NCBI RefSeq assembly: GCF_001263205.1
Contig: NZ_CP012333.1
Span: 930,001-994,000 of the forward strand
Reading direction: 5' to 3'
Length of the DNA: 64,000 nucleotides
DNA from: Labilithrix luteola
GTDB lineage: Bacteria > Myxococcota_A > Polyangia > Polyangiales > Polyangiaceae
The position numbers and the translations under genes are program-made. The notes beneath the pieces were generated by a model. The model searched no databases. It saw nothing but the letters and a program-made list of their open reading frames with translations, and was not told the origin of the DNA. Shown here in pieces: positions 1 through 8,802 of the stretch. Position 1 is the first letter of the stretch. Each line of letters starts with the position of its first letter.

Positions 1-490
1 GTTCGACCGGTCGAAAGCAAGAATCTCGCGACGTTTCTGGAGCCCCCGGCGAGCCCCGGAAATGGGTGTATTTCGCACCCACAACATCCGCCAAACTGCC
101 TACGCCTCAGCTCGATCTCACTGATTTCGCGAGGTAAAGGCGGGGGGCCTTGACGGCTCCTAGCCCTTTCCCGAGCGCACACGAAACCGCGATTCGCGGC
201 ACCGTGTCGCTCCTCTCGAACACCCAGACTCCGGGTGGGGAAAGCACCGACTTTGGCCGGTTCCTTCGGAACGTGCCAAGCTGTCCATCGGATCGCCAGG
301 TAGGCGAATTCGCTAGCCAGCCTCGATATTCTCGGCATCCGCCTCTCGTTCGCTTCCACACGGAAGAATCGGAAGATCGGATGCGTTTGCCGAACGTGCT
401 TAACCACACGGTTTGCTCGCACCCCTCCGCAAGCGTGGTGGGCGGGAGGGGCGAGTTCTCTAGGGTGCCACGCGAAGCAGAGCGTTAGCC
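1..490. other. Intergenic region upstream of the sigma factor gene
   Basis: No coding region that I can support. Open frames here are short, lack a ribosome-binding site and have no recognisable domain. The stretch presumably holds the promoter of the sigma factor gene that starts at 491, but I cannot point to a clear -35/-10 pair. Confidence 0.4.
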
Positions 491-1870
491 TTGAAGAAGT
501 CCTCCTCCGTATCCCTCTCCAATCCTCCGATCGCCAACATGACGCCGCCGGCCGTGGCCGAAGAAGCGGTCGACATGTATTTCCGCAAAATGGCGCAGGT
601 ATCGCTCCTTACCCGAGAGGGTGAGGTCGAGCTCGCGCGCAAGATCGAGGAGGGCGAGCGGAGAATCATCGAGGCAATCGTCGACTCGGCGTTCGCAGCC
701 GCCGAGCTCGATCACGTGAGCCGCATGCTCTACAAGGGCCGGCTCAAGGTGCGAGACGTCGTGCGCAACGTCGATGACGAAGACGCGTTCGACGAGGCGA
801 CGATGCTCAAGATCGCGCGCCTGCTCGAGCGACCGCTCAAGGAAGTCCATAGCGCGGCGAACGCGAAGAAGCCCGAGCCGGAGGCGAAGGACGCGAAGAA
901 GGCCGCGCCGGGAGCGAAGAAGGGCGAGGCCGCGAAGCCGAAGAAGAGCTCGCGCAAAACCAAGGCCGAGCTGGCGCGCGACGAGATCGTGGCGCAGCTC
1001 GAGCTGCTCCGCCTCGACCGCGGGATCATCGAGCGTGTCGAGAAGAAGCTCCGGCTCATCCAGCGCGAGATGCCCGCCGCCTCGGCGAAGAAGAGCACCT
1101 CGCTCGCGCTCGGCGAGATCGCCGGAGGCCGCCGCGTGGCTGACCGCGCGAAGTCGGCGCTCGTCGAAGCGAACCTTCGCCTCGTCGTGTCGCTCGCCAA
1201 GAAGCACGTCAACCGCGGCCTCCAGCTCCTCGACCTGATTCAAGAGGGCAACATCGGCCTCATGCGCGCGGTCGACAAGTTCGACTACAAGCGCGGTTAC
1301 AAGTTCTCCACGTACGCCACGTGGTGGGTTCGCCAGTCGATCTCGCGCGCCATTGCCGACCAGGGCCGCACCATTCGCGTCCCCGTGCACATGTACGAGA
1401 GCTTGCAGAAGCTCACGCGTACGAGCCGCTCGCTCCTCCAGGAGTACGGCCGTGAGCCCACGCCCGAGGAGCTCGCCGAGTCGACCGGCATCCCCGTCGA
1501 GAAGGTGCGCGCCGTCATGAAGATCGCGCGCGAGCCGATCAGCCTCGAGACCCCCGTGGGCAACGACGGCGAGTCGCACGTCGGCGAGTTCATCCCCGAC
1601 GACTCCGGCCTCCCACCCGACGAGGCCTACGCGCAGATGCGCTTCAACGATCAGACGCGTCAGCTCCTGAAGACGCTCACGCCGCGCGAGGAGAAGATCC
1701 TCCGCATGCGATTCGGCATCGACGAGTCGCGCGACCACACGCTCGAAGAGGTCGGCGAGAGCTTCTCGCTCACCCGCGAGCGCATTCGCCAGATCGAGAC
1801 GAAGGCGCTGCGCAAGCTTCGCCTCCCCTCGCAGCACCGCAAGATGAAGACGTACATCGGCGGGCAGTAG
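491..1870 (+). CDS. RNA polymerase sigma factor, sigma-70 (RpoD/SigA) family
   Basis: Directs core RNA polymerase to promoters. Region 1.2 (about residues 27-62, MYFRKM onward) is followed by a linker, then regions 2.1-2.4 (about 223-300, with NLRLVVSLAKKHV, DLIQEGNIGLM and YATWWVRQ) and region 4 (about 397-455, with LEEVGESFSLTRERIRQIE). At 459 residues it is shorter than a primary RpoD of this phylum, so a group 2 (alternative RpoD-like) factor is more likely; that is inference. Residues about 122-158 form a Lys/Ala/Pro-rich low-complexity insert between regions 1.2 and 2. The TTG start at 491 gives the full frame; an ATG at 539 is an alternative that still keeps region 1.2. It converges on the aldo/keto reductase, with a hairpin between them. 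Confidence 0.93.
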   Translation: MKKSSSVSLSNPPIANMTPPAVAEEAVDMYFRKMAQVSLLTREGEVELARKIEEGERRIIEAIVDSAFAAAELDHVSRMLYKGRLKVRDVVRNVDDEDAFDEATMLKIARLLERPLKEVHSAANAKKPEPEAKDAKKAAPGAKKGEAAKPKKSSRKTKAELARDEIVAQLELLRLDRGIIERVEKKLRLIQREMPAASAKKSTSLALGEIAGGRRVADRAKSALVEANLRLVVSLAKKHVNRGLQLLDLIQEGNIGLMRAVDKFDYKRGYKFSTYATWWVRQSISRAIADQGRTIRVPVHMYESLQKLTRTSRSLLQEYGREPTPEELAESTGIPVEKVRAVMKIAREPISLETPVGNDGESHVGEFIPDDSGLPPDEAYAQMRFNDQTRQLLKTLTPREEKILRMRFGIDESRDHTLEEVGESFSLTRERIRQIETKALRKLRLPSQHRKMKTYIGGQ

Positions 1871-1892
1871 CGAACGCCTGATACGCGAACCA

Positions 1893-1917
1893 TCCGGATG
1901 GCTCCGATCCATCCGGA
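1893..1917. terminator. Hairpin between convergent genes
   Basis: Perfect 9-base stem TCCGGATGG / CCATCCGGA with a 7-base loop, lying between the ends of the sigma factor gene and the convergent aldo/keto reductase gene. There is no T-run, so it is a candidate bidirectional terminator by position rather than a textbook intrinsic one. Confidence 0.5.
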
Positions 1918-1938
1918 CTCACTTGCACGAGCGACGCC

Positions 1939-2772
1939 TCACCGCTGGTCGCGCGGGTCCCAACCCGTGGCGCAGCCTTCTTCGAGGGCATCGAGGCGCT
2001 TCATCGCGTCTTCCGACAGGCTGAAGTCGAAGATGGCGCCGTTCTCGGCGATGCGCTGCTCGCGCGTCGACTTCGGAAGCGTCACGAGACCATGCTGCAC
2101 GCCCCAGCGGAGGAGCACCTGCGCGGGCGTGCGCGAAACTTCGCGCGCCACGGCCTGAACCGTCGGGTCGTCCATGCGCGTGCCATGCGTCAGCGGACTG
2201 TAGGCTTCGACGATGATCCGGTGCTTGGCGCAGAGGGCCCGCGTCTCACGGTGCTGGAGGAACGGGTGAATCTCGATCTGGTTCACCTCCGGAACTTCCT
2301 TCGAGGCGTCGAAGAGCTCGTCCAAGTGGGGAACGAGAAAGTTCGAGACACCGATGTGCTTGGCGCGCCCTTCGGACTTGATGCGCTCGAGCGCGCGCCA
2401 CGAATCGAGGCGCCTGCCGGCCACCGGCCAATGCAGCAGATAGAGGTCGACGTAGTCGAGCCCAAGGCGCTGGAGGCTGGCATCGAAGGCGCGCAGGGCC
2501 TTGTCGAAGCCCTGGTCTTCGTTCCAGAGCTTGGTCGTGACGAACACCTCCGCGCGCGGAATCCCGCTCTGCCGAATGCCCTCGCCGACTTCGGCCTCGT
2601 TGCCGTAGATGCGCGCGGTGTCGACGTGCCGGTACCCGAGCCGGAGCGCCGCATGCACCGCATCACGCGTCACGCCACCACGCGGTGCCTGCCAGACACC
2701 GAGACCGACCTGGGGAATGACACCGCCCGAACGCAGCGGAAGGGTCGCCGTCGTCACATCGAGATTTGCCAT
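1939..2772 (-). CDS. Aldo/keto reductase (2,5-diketogluconate reductase-like)
   Basis: NADPH-dependent carbonyl reductase of the AKR superfamily, 277 residues, the usual size. The catalytic tetrad can be seen: Asp and Tyr in HVDTARIYGNE, Lys in VTTKLW and His in LLHWP. The C-terminal cofactor-binding segment (LPKSTREQRIAENG) is also present. The frame is open further upstream, but the ATG at 2772 (MANLDV) starts just before the first beta strand and is preferred. It follows the PEGA-domain gene on the same strand after 43 bases, so it may be the last gene of that transcript, though it has no evident functional link. The substrate cannot be told from sequence. Confidence 0.9.
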   Translation of the reverse strand: MANLDVTTATLPLRSGGVIPQVGLGVWQAPRGGVTRDAVHAALRLGYRHVDTARIYGNEAEVGEGIRQSGIPRAEVFVTTKLWNEDQGFDKALRAFDASLQRLGLDYVDLYLLHWPVAGRRLDSWRALERIKSEGRAKHIGVSNFLVPHLDELFDASKEVPEVNQIEIHPFLQHRETRALCAKHRIIVEAYSPLTHGTRMDDPTVQAVAREVSRTPAQVLLRWGVQHGLVTLPKSTREQRIAENGAIFDFSLSEDAMKRLDALEEGCATGWDPRDQR

Positions 2773-2815
2773 TGGAACGGTTCCGATGCTGGAACCATAC
2801 CCGCGGTGTCGTGGC

Positions 2816-3805
2816 TCAGAAACGGCCGACGAGGCCTGCGCCGGTCCCGGCAAGGTACGGCGTGACGCTGGGGCGCGACGCGCTCTCAGGGTGCCGTGTC
2901 GACTTCGCCGGAGCCACGAACAGGAAGTAGCTGCCGACGAGCGCGCCCGCGGCGGCGACGCCGAAGCCAACCGTAGAAATCGTGGCCTGCGTGGTCAGGG
3001 TGTCGCCGCGCGACTGGTCCGCCTTCGGGCACACACGTCCGTGACAGCTCTCGTCGAGGTCCGACTTCGTGCCGAGCGCAAGCGCTCCGAAGATACCTCC
3101 CACCGCGAGCCCCGCCACCGCAGCGCCATAGCCGACGAAGACGAGCGGATGCGGACCGAGCGACCGGCCATCCTGCGATGCATCCGACGCAGGCACGTCG
3201 AGGCGCACGCGGGCGGAAGGAGAGAACTCGAGCCGAACGTGGACGTCGTCACCACCCGCGATTTCGATCGTCTTGGTCACCGGCGGATGTTCCGGATGCG
3301 TCGCGACGATCTTGCGGACGCCCGAGCTCAAGACGACGCTCGTGAGCGGCGCACGCCCAATCGAGACGTCGTCGACGGAGATTTCCGCATTCGGCACGGA
3401 GGTCTCGATGGAGACCTTCCCGACACGCCCGCGTAGGTCCTCCATGTCCTTGTCGACTTGCTGCTTGCGCGCCTCGGAGATCTGACCGCCGCTTGCGGCC
3501 AGATACCTCTCGAACGACTGCAACGCACCAGCGTAATCGCGAAGTTGGAACTGCGTCTGGCCGATGTTGTAGAGAACGAGCGGGATGCCCGAGAGCTCGT
3601 GCGCGCGCTTGAACTCGACGAGCGCGCCACGGTAATCCTCTTCGGAGTAGAGCTTCACACCGCGAGCGAAGTGCATCTTCGCTTCGGCCGACAGTGGCGC
3701 CGAGGAAGCCGGAGCCGAGGGAGCGGCGTCGTCGGCAAACGCTGGACGCACGATTCCGCCGAGGAGGCTGGCCGCGAGCAAGGCCGACAAGAGGCGCGTC
3801 TTCAC
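2816..3805 (-). CDS. PEGA-domain protein with TPR-like N-terminus
   Basis: Exported protein with a signal peptide (LLSALLAASLLGGIVRPAFA), a TPR-like stretch (AKMHFARGVKLYSEEDYRGAL, then LVLYNIGQTQFQLRDYAGAL), and a PEGA domain (about residues 130-195, with VPNAEISVDDVSIGRAPL). Two hydrophobic segments follow, so it is probably anchored in the membrane. This TPR-PEGA layout is common in myxobacteria next to Ser/Thr kinases. The GTG at 3805 is chosen because it overlaps the stop of the upstream gene by four bases (GTGA) and directly precedes the signal peptide. It is the fourth gene of the kinase operon. Its role is not known; envelope scaffolding or binding of surface polymers is inference. 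Confidence 0.85.
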   Translation of the reverse strand: MKTRLLSALLAASLLGGIVRPAFADDAAPSAPASSAPLSAEAKMHFARGVKLYSEEDYRGALVEFKRAHELSGIPLVLYNIGQTQFQLRDYAGALQSFERYLAASGGQISEARKQQVDKDMEDLRGRVGKVSIETSVPNAEISVDDVSIGRAPLTSVVLSSGVRKIVATHPEHPPVTKTIEIAGGDDVHVRLEFSPSARVRLDVPASDASQDGRSLGPHPLVFVGYGAAVAGLAVGGIFGALALGTKSDLDESCHGRVCPKADQSRGDTLTTQATISTVGFGVAAAGALVGSYFLFVAPAKSTRHPESASRPSVTPYLAGTGAGLVGRF

Positions 3806-5049
3806 TGGGCCTCGCAGTAGCCGAAGTTGCAGCTCTGGCCGCCGCCGCATTGGTCGTTCGAAGTACATGCCTTGCACGTCGTCGTGCCGGTGGCTTCCTT
3901 GTCGAACGCACAGCTGCAGGAGCGCGCGGGCTTGAACGAGGTCATCGTTCCCATCTCGCTCGTGCGCTGCACCTTCATCGCGCAGGGCGGCACAACGTGC
4001 TGCGCCACCGCGGTTCGAATCAAGTCGACGCCGAGCGGAGGCGGCTCGCTTCCCGTCAGATACGCGATGAGGTCGCGGGCGCGCGCATTCTTGGCGAGCC
4101 CCGAACCGTCCACCTGGGTCAGGAGATGCATCGGGCCCCAGATGGCGTAGCGACCTTCACGTACGTTGCGTTTATCGAGCGCGGCGACGTCCGGGCGGTA
4201 TCCGCAACGCTGACCATAGTGCTGATACGCGAGCTGTTTGACCTCCTGTCGCGACGAATAGTCGGCGGCCAGAATGCCGATTCCCTTGTCGGCGTCGGCC
4301 TGCGCCACGAGCGACGAGAGGCTCGCGAAGACGTTGTCGTTGCTTCCTCGGTCGACTCCCTGCCAGAACTTCGCATCGACGCGAATGGCGCTCGCCAGCA
4401 TTTGCTGCGTTCCGGAGAGCGAGTTGCGGATGAAGTGGAAGCTGCTGTCCGTCCACGGCTCGACGTTGGCGAAGCCGAAGACCAGATAGGCAGCTTCGGC
4501 GCTGATGCTCTGCTCTTTGGAGTTCTTGTTGACCGCGAAGGTCATCGCCTGGATGGGGCCCTGGAAGTCGGCCGTGCCCGGCGGCAATCCTTGCGAGGCA
4601 ACGCCGCAGGTCTGCGCGAACACGTCGGACACGCCGACATCGGCAAGCGTGCCGCTCGCGAGCGTGCAGCTCTCCTCTTTCGCGCTCTTCGTCCCCGCAG
4701 CCAGAGTGGTGCTGTTCGGGTCCCAGTAGATAGCATTGGTCGTGTCGTTGGCGCTCATCGGAGCACCGGCCACGATGGCGCTCACGCCGGTGCACGAGCC
4801 CTGGCTCAGATAGACCAGCGTGGCGGGCTTCACCGGGTCGACGAACATCACCGGCGCGAGAGCGGCGACGAGCGGTTTCACGGCCGACGACCCCGTGACG
4901 TAAACGACGGGCGGTGCGGCGGTGCTGGTGGTGGTGCCGCCGGGACCGAGTCGCGTCAGCGCAGCGCAGCTCGCGGCCTTCGCTTCGCGTGCGAAGCCTA
5001 CGCCGAGCAAAAAGCAAAGAATCGAGACGATGCGAAAAAGCGATTTCAA
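3802..5049 (-). CDS. PstS-like periplasmic substrate-binding protein with Cys-rich tail
   Basis: About 415 residues. A signal peptide (SLFRIVSILCFLLGVGFAREAKA) is followed by a fold resembling phosphate-type binding proteins: VVYVTGSSAVKPLV at the N-terminus and a SQGSCTGVSAIVAG segment, typical of the ligand-binding loops of PstS-like proteins. The C-terminal 35 residues carry six to seven cysteines in a CxxCxxxxQCGGGQSC pattern, seen in many secreted myxobacterial proteins. The TTG start at 5049 overlaps the upstream stop (TTGA) and is preceded by AAGGGGGG. No ABC permease or ATPase lies nearby, so a sensing or adhesion role is more plausible than transport; this is inference. Confidence 0.8.
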   Translation of the reverse strand: MKSLFRIVSILCFLLGVGFAREAKAASCAALTRLGPGGTTTSTAAPPVVYVTGSSAVKPLVAALAPVMFVDPVKPATLVYLSQGSCTGVSAIVAGAPMSANDTTNAIYWDPNSTTLAAGTKSAKEESCTLASGTLADVGVSDVFAQTCGVASQGLPPGTADFQGPIQAMTFAVNKNSKEQSISAEAAYLVFGFANVEPWTDSSFHFIRNSLSGTQQMLASAIRVDAKFWQGVDRGSNDNVFASLSSLVAQADADKGIGILAADYSSRQEVKQLAYQHYGQRCGYRPDVAALDKRNVREGRYAIWGPMHLLTQVDGSGLAKNARARDLIAYLTGSEPPPLGVDLIRTAVAQHVVPPCAMKVQRTSEMGTMTSFKPARSCSCAFDKEATGTTTCKACTSNDQCGGGQSCNFGYCEAQ

Positions 5050-5414
5050 CGCGGCCCCCCTTCCGGCACGCCACCGTCGGGAATCGGTGGCAAGGCGCCG
5101 TCGGGCAAGAGGCGAGCAGTGATTCGCGAACGATCGAACGGAATGCACGTTCCGTCGGTGCAGGCATTCAAGAGCTGCTCGTTCGTCGAGGGCTCGCACG
5201 GATAACACTGGTTCGAGAGGTCGACGTTGCAGTCGATCACGTCGGGCTGGGCGTCGCGGCCGCTGGCATCTTGCCCGCCGCTGCCGTCGGGCTCCGACGA
5301 GGTGAGCGGGTCGTCGCGGAAGTCGTAGCTGCCGACGACGAGGTTGCAGCCGAAGGCCAGGAGCGCGCCGCTCACGACGAGGACGATTCGACGAGTAGCG
5401 TGAGACGGATTCAT
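5046..5414 (-). CDS. Small lipoprotein, unknown function
   Basis: 122 residues. It has a lipobox (LLAFGC, about residues 18-23) and then an Asp/Gly/Ser-rich linker and a short Cys-containing C-terminus (CYPCEPS, CTDGTC). I do not recognise a family. The ATG overlaps the kinase stop codon by four bases (ATGA) and its own stop overlaps the start of the binding-protein gene, so translation is probably coupled through the whole operon. It is likely tethered to a membrane and may partner the binding protein or the kinase; that is inference from position only. Confidence 0.78.
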   Translation of the reverse strand: MNPSHATRRIVLVVSGALLAFGCNLVVGSYDFRDDPLTSSEPDGSGGQDASGRDAQPDVIDCNVDLSNQCYPCEPSTNEQLLNACTDGTCIPFDRSRITARLLPDGALPPIPDGGVPEGGPR

Positions 5415-6982
5415 CGTGCCTCGAGATCGGTCTCGATGGGTCGGGCCGGACGCGACGACTTGGACGAGCCGGCCTCGACCTTGGCGTCCGACGGTGCGTT
5501 CGTGGTGGCTTTCGTGGTCGCGACGGCGGGCGCCGCTGTCGGCGCGACGAACGCAGGCTTCGAGCGCACCGCCGCGGCGGGCGTCGAAGCGATCGGTGCG
5601 GCGCTCGCCGCCGGAGTTGGCTCGGGCTTCGCGACCGGCGCCGGCGCTTCGGCGGTGGGCAAGAGCGCTGCGGTGGCGGCGCTGGGGGCCGCAGGCGGCG
5701 CGTCGGCTCTGCGCGACACGATGAACGCGAACGCTCCGAGCACCACGACCCCCATCGCGACAGCGAGCGCGAGCAGACGGCGATCGGGCCTCTTGGCTTG
5801 GGGCGACGCCGCCAGATCGCTCAGATCCAGATCGCGGTCACTCTTGTCCGGTCTGCGACCGAGGATGCGCGTCGCCCCGCCGTTCGGTGCCGTCGCGATG
5901 ACGGGGCCGGAGATGCTCGGAGGCGTCACGGTGTACGGCGTTGCCGACGGATGCGAGCCGCTCGAATGCGCAGGAAGACGCACGATGCCGACAGGCGCGC
6001 TCGTCTCGCGTAGCCGCCGGAGCTGTTCGCGCACCGCTCGATTGACCTGCACCCGTTCACTGCCGAACGCGTCGGCCATGGTGCGTCCGAGGTCGCGGAG
6101 CGACTCGTTGTTTCCCTCCTGGACTTCGCCGAGGTAAGCCTCGATCTCGCGCCGGAGCTCGTCGGCCGTCTGGAAGCGGTCGTCTGCCGATGCGGCCGTT
6201 GCTTTGTCGACGATGGCGAGCAAGCGAGGCGGCGTGTCGGGAGCCGCTTCGGCGAGCTTCGGGATGTCGCCCGCGAGGAGTCGCGACATCACCACTTCGG
6301 GCTGGAGCTTGTTCCACATGCGATCGCCCGAGACCGCCTCCCAGAGCATCGCTCCGAGCGCGAACACGTCGACGCGACGATCGAGGGAGACGCCGCGAAT
6401 CTGCTCGGGCGCCATGTACGGGAGCTTCCCCTTGAGGACACCCACGCCTGTCTCTTGGCTTCGGCCGAGCACCTTGGCGACGCCGAAGTCGACGATCTTC
6501 ACGTGCCCGTCGTAGGTCACGAAGACGTTGTGCGGGCTCACGTCACGATGGACGACGCCGAGCGCCGTGCCGTCGAAGTCGCGGAGCTCGTGGGCGTAGT
6601 GGAGGCCGGAGCACGCTTCGGCGATCACGCGCAGGTGCGTTCCGACGGGCAAGGAGCCCGCTTTGCCGAGACGCGAGCGAACGCGAACGAGCGACTGGCC
6701 CTCGAGGTACTCCATCGCGAAGAACGCGCGACCGCTCTCGACACCGACCTCGTTCGTCTGGACGACGTTCGGATGGTTGAGCTTCGCGGAGAGACGCGCC
6801 TCGTCGAGGAACATGTCGAGGAAGCCGTGTTCCTCGATGAGCGATGGCTTGAGCTCTTTGACGACGGCGAGCTTGTTGAAGCCGAGCGGCCCCTCGGCGA
6901 CCGCCAAATACACGTGGCCCATTCCCCCTTCGGCAAGCTCGATGATGAGCCTGTATTTGCCGAGCTCGAGGGAGGGCATCAT
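5411..6982 (-). CDS. Transmembrane Ser/Thr protein kinase (PknB/Hanks type)
   Basis: A eukaryote-like kinase domain fills roughly the first 285 residues: glycine loop LAEGGMGHVYLA, ATP-anchoring Lys in AVVKELKP, catalytic loop VVHRDVSPHNVF, DFG in VDFGVAKV, and the MAPEQ segment. A charged linker follows, then one membrane span (LLALAVAMGVVVLGAFAFIV) and an Ala/Pro-rich tail of about 100 residues with no recognised sensor domain. The ATG at 6982 is preferred because the domain begins directly after it; an in-frame ATG at 7027 is possible. It heads a four-gene operon joined by four-base overlaps, with a lipoprotein, a binding protein and a PEGA protein downstream, suggesting a signalling unit of the cell envelope. 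The substrate is unknown. Confidence 0.92.
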   Translation of the reverse strand: MMPSLELGKYRLIIELAEGGMGHVYLAVAEGPLGFNKLAVVKELKPSLIEEHGFLDMFLDEARLSAKLNHPNVVQTNEVGVESGRAFFAMEYLEGQSLVRVRSRLGKAGSLPVGTHLRVIAEACSGLHYAHELRDFDGTALGVVHRDVSPHNVFVTYDGHVKIVDFGVAKVLGRSQETGVGVLKGKLPYMAPEQIRGVSLDRRVDVFALGAMLWEAVSGDRMWNKLQPEVVMSRLLAGDIPKLAEAAPDTPPRLLAIVDKATAASADDRFQTADELRREIEAYLGEVQEGNNESLRDLGRTMADAFGSERVQVNRAVREQLRRLRETSAPVGIVRLPAHSSGSHPSATPYTVTPPSISGPVIATAPNGGATRILGRRPDKSDRDLDLSDLAASPQAKRPDRRLLALAVAMGVVVLGAFAFIVSRRADAPPAAPSAATAALLPTAEAPAPVAKPEPTPAASAAPIASTPAAAVRSKPAFVAPTAAPAVATTKATTNAPSDAKVEAGSSKSSRPARPIETDLEAR

Positions 6983-7244
6983 GACGTGTTGCTCGTCTGA
7001 AGACACCCGTACGGGGGATGGGCCCATGCGCGTCCGTGCCGTTCCCCTCCTGAGCACACCAGCGCGCGAAGGCGGTTCCCGACGAAGCGGCATTCAAGGC
7101 GACCAGAGCAACGGCTCGATGGCGTGGATGGCGCGCACGAGCAACAGAATCGCGACGTCCACGTGACCTCGCTTCGGAGCTCTGCCGCTACGGAGGCAAA
7201 TCGATGTATGGCCGCATGAGCCCAAGGGCGACCATGTGACGCCA

Positions 7245-8735
7245 TCAACGATGATGTCGGCGTTCGGTCGCTCGCGCAGGACTACCGTTGGCGCGTCCCA
7301 CGGTTCGTCCGTCGGGAACGATGTTCTGGTTCGTGCAGAACATGTTCGTCGGGTCGACCTGATTCTTCAGGCGCACGAGACGATCGAAATTCTGGCCGTA
7401 CGCGGCGCCGACGCGACCGCCCTCTTCTTCGGTCATGAAGTTCACGTACACGCCCTCGGCGGCGTGTGGTGTCGACGCGACGAAGAAGCCGCGCGCCCAT
7501 TGAATGCATTTTGCATCTTCTTCGGCCGACTCCCAGCGACCGTGCACGTTCATGACGAAGTCGACGTTGCGATGCACATACGCCGTGGCCGTCGGTGAAA
7601 CGCGGTTCACCGCCCCGCCGACCTGACCGAGGAAGATCTCGGTCTGCGGTGACGGCAGCTTTCCGGCGTACTCGATGATGATGTCGCGTGCGCCTTCGCT
7701 GAGGCCGCGGAAGTTGTGCGACTTCCAGTAATTCCTCGCGCCTGGCGTGAGCAGCGGGTCGAACGCCTTCTCCCACTGGACGAACGGCATCTCTCCCACG
7801 TGCTCGCCGAGCGGAGTTCCGAACGTACGAATGCGGTCGAGCAACGCGCGCACGCGTGAGCGCTCGTCGAGCGAGAAGACGGCGAGTACGACGACGTTCG
7901 TGCCGTGGACGTCGGGCGAGAGGAACGGAAGCGGCGGTGCGTGACGAAGAACCGCCCAGACGGCGGAGCTCTCGTCGAGACTCGCCGTCAGCTCCGCGTA
8001 TCGGGCGAGAACCTCGTGCGCTCGTTCGTACGGGAAGACGACGAGACCTGCCGTGACCAAAGGCCCGACCGGATGAAGACGGAACTCGAAACGAGTGACG
8101 ACGCCGAAGTTGCCGCCGCCCCCACGAATGCCCCAGAAGAGCTCCTTGTTCTCGTCTTCACTCGCGCGTACGAGCTGGCCGTCCGCGAGGATCACGTCGG
8201 CCGACATCAGATTGTCGATCGTGAGCCCGTACTTGCGGCTCAGCCAACCGAATCCGCCACCGAGCGTCAGCCCCGCGACGCCGGTCGTCGAATTGATCCC
8301 GAGCGGCGTGGCCAGACCGAAGGCCTGCGCTTCGTGATCGAAGTCGGAGAGCAACGCTCCCGGGGAGACCTGCGCGATTCGCCTCCGCGGGTCCACCGAG
8401 ACTGCTTTCATGGGTGACAGGTCGAGCACGACGCCACCTTCGCAGAGCGCGCTTCCGGCGATGTTGTGCCCACCACCTCGAACGGCGAGCAGAAGCTCGT
8501 GCTCCCGCGCGAAGTTCACGGTGCGAATGGCGTCGGCCACACCGGCACATCGAACGATGATGCCCGGCCGTCGCGTGACCGTCGCATTCCAAATCTGCCG
8601 GGCGGCCTCGTAGCCCTCGCCGTCGCGAAGGAAGAGCGAACCTCTCAGCTCGGCCCGAAAGCGGTCGAGAGCACCTTCGGGAAGCTTGACAGTTCCACCT
8701 CGCCTCTTCGCGAGGTCCAATTCGAGATTCGCCAT
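7245..8735 (-). CDS. FAD-linked oxidase with BBE domain
   Basis: 496 residues of the berberine-bridge/6-hydroxynicotine oxidase type. The FAD_binding_4 domain covers about residues 50-230, with His90 in RGGGHNIAG, the residue that binds FAD covalently in this family. Cys of the second (bicovalent) link is not seen, as the segment reads YGLTIDNL. The C-terminal BBE motif (about 440-480) reads YGQNFDRLVRLKNQVDPTNMF. It is the last gene of the leftward run FAH hydrolase, VOC, deacetylase, oxidase, 67 bases after the deacetylase. It probably oxidises an alcohol, amine or sugar substrate of that pathway; the substrate is not predictable. Confidence 0.9.
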   Translation of the reverse strand: MANLELDLAKRRGGTVKLPEGALDRFRAELRGSLFLRDGEGYEAARQIWNATVTRRPGIIVRCAGVADAIRTVNFAREHELLLAVRGGGHNIAGSALCEGGVVLDLSPMKAVSVDPRRRIAQVSPGALLSDFDHEAQAFGLATPLGINSTTGVAGLTLGGGFGWLSRKYGLTIDNLMSADVILADGQLVRASEDENKELFWGIRGGGGNFGVVTRFEFRLHPVGPLVTAGLVVFPYERAHEVLARYAELTASLDESSAVWAVLRHAPPLPFLSPDVHGTNVVVLAVFSLDERSRVRALLDRIRTFGTPLGEHVGEMPFVQWEKAFDPLLTPGARNYWKSHNFRGLSEGARDIIIEYAGKLPSPQTEIFLGQVGGAVNRVSPTATAYVHRNVDFVMNVHGRWESAEEDAKCIQWARGFFVASTPHAAEGVYVNFMTEEEGGRVGAAYGQNFDRLVRLKNQVDPTNMFCTNQNIVPDGRTVGRANGSPARATERRHHR

Positions 8736-8802
8736 CGGCCGCCCTCCGGAACGAGTTGTTCGTCACGAAGGAGCAAGATCGGAGCCTCTCGAAATTGCGG
8801 GA

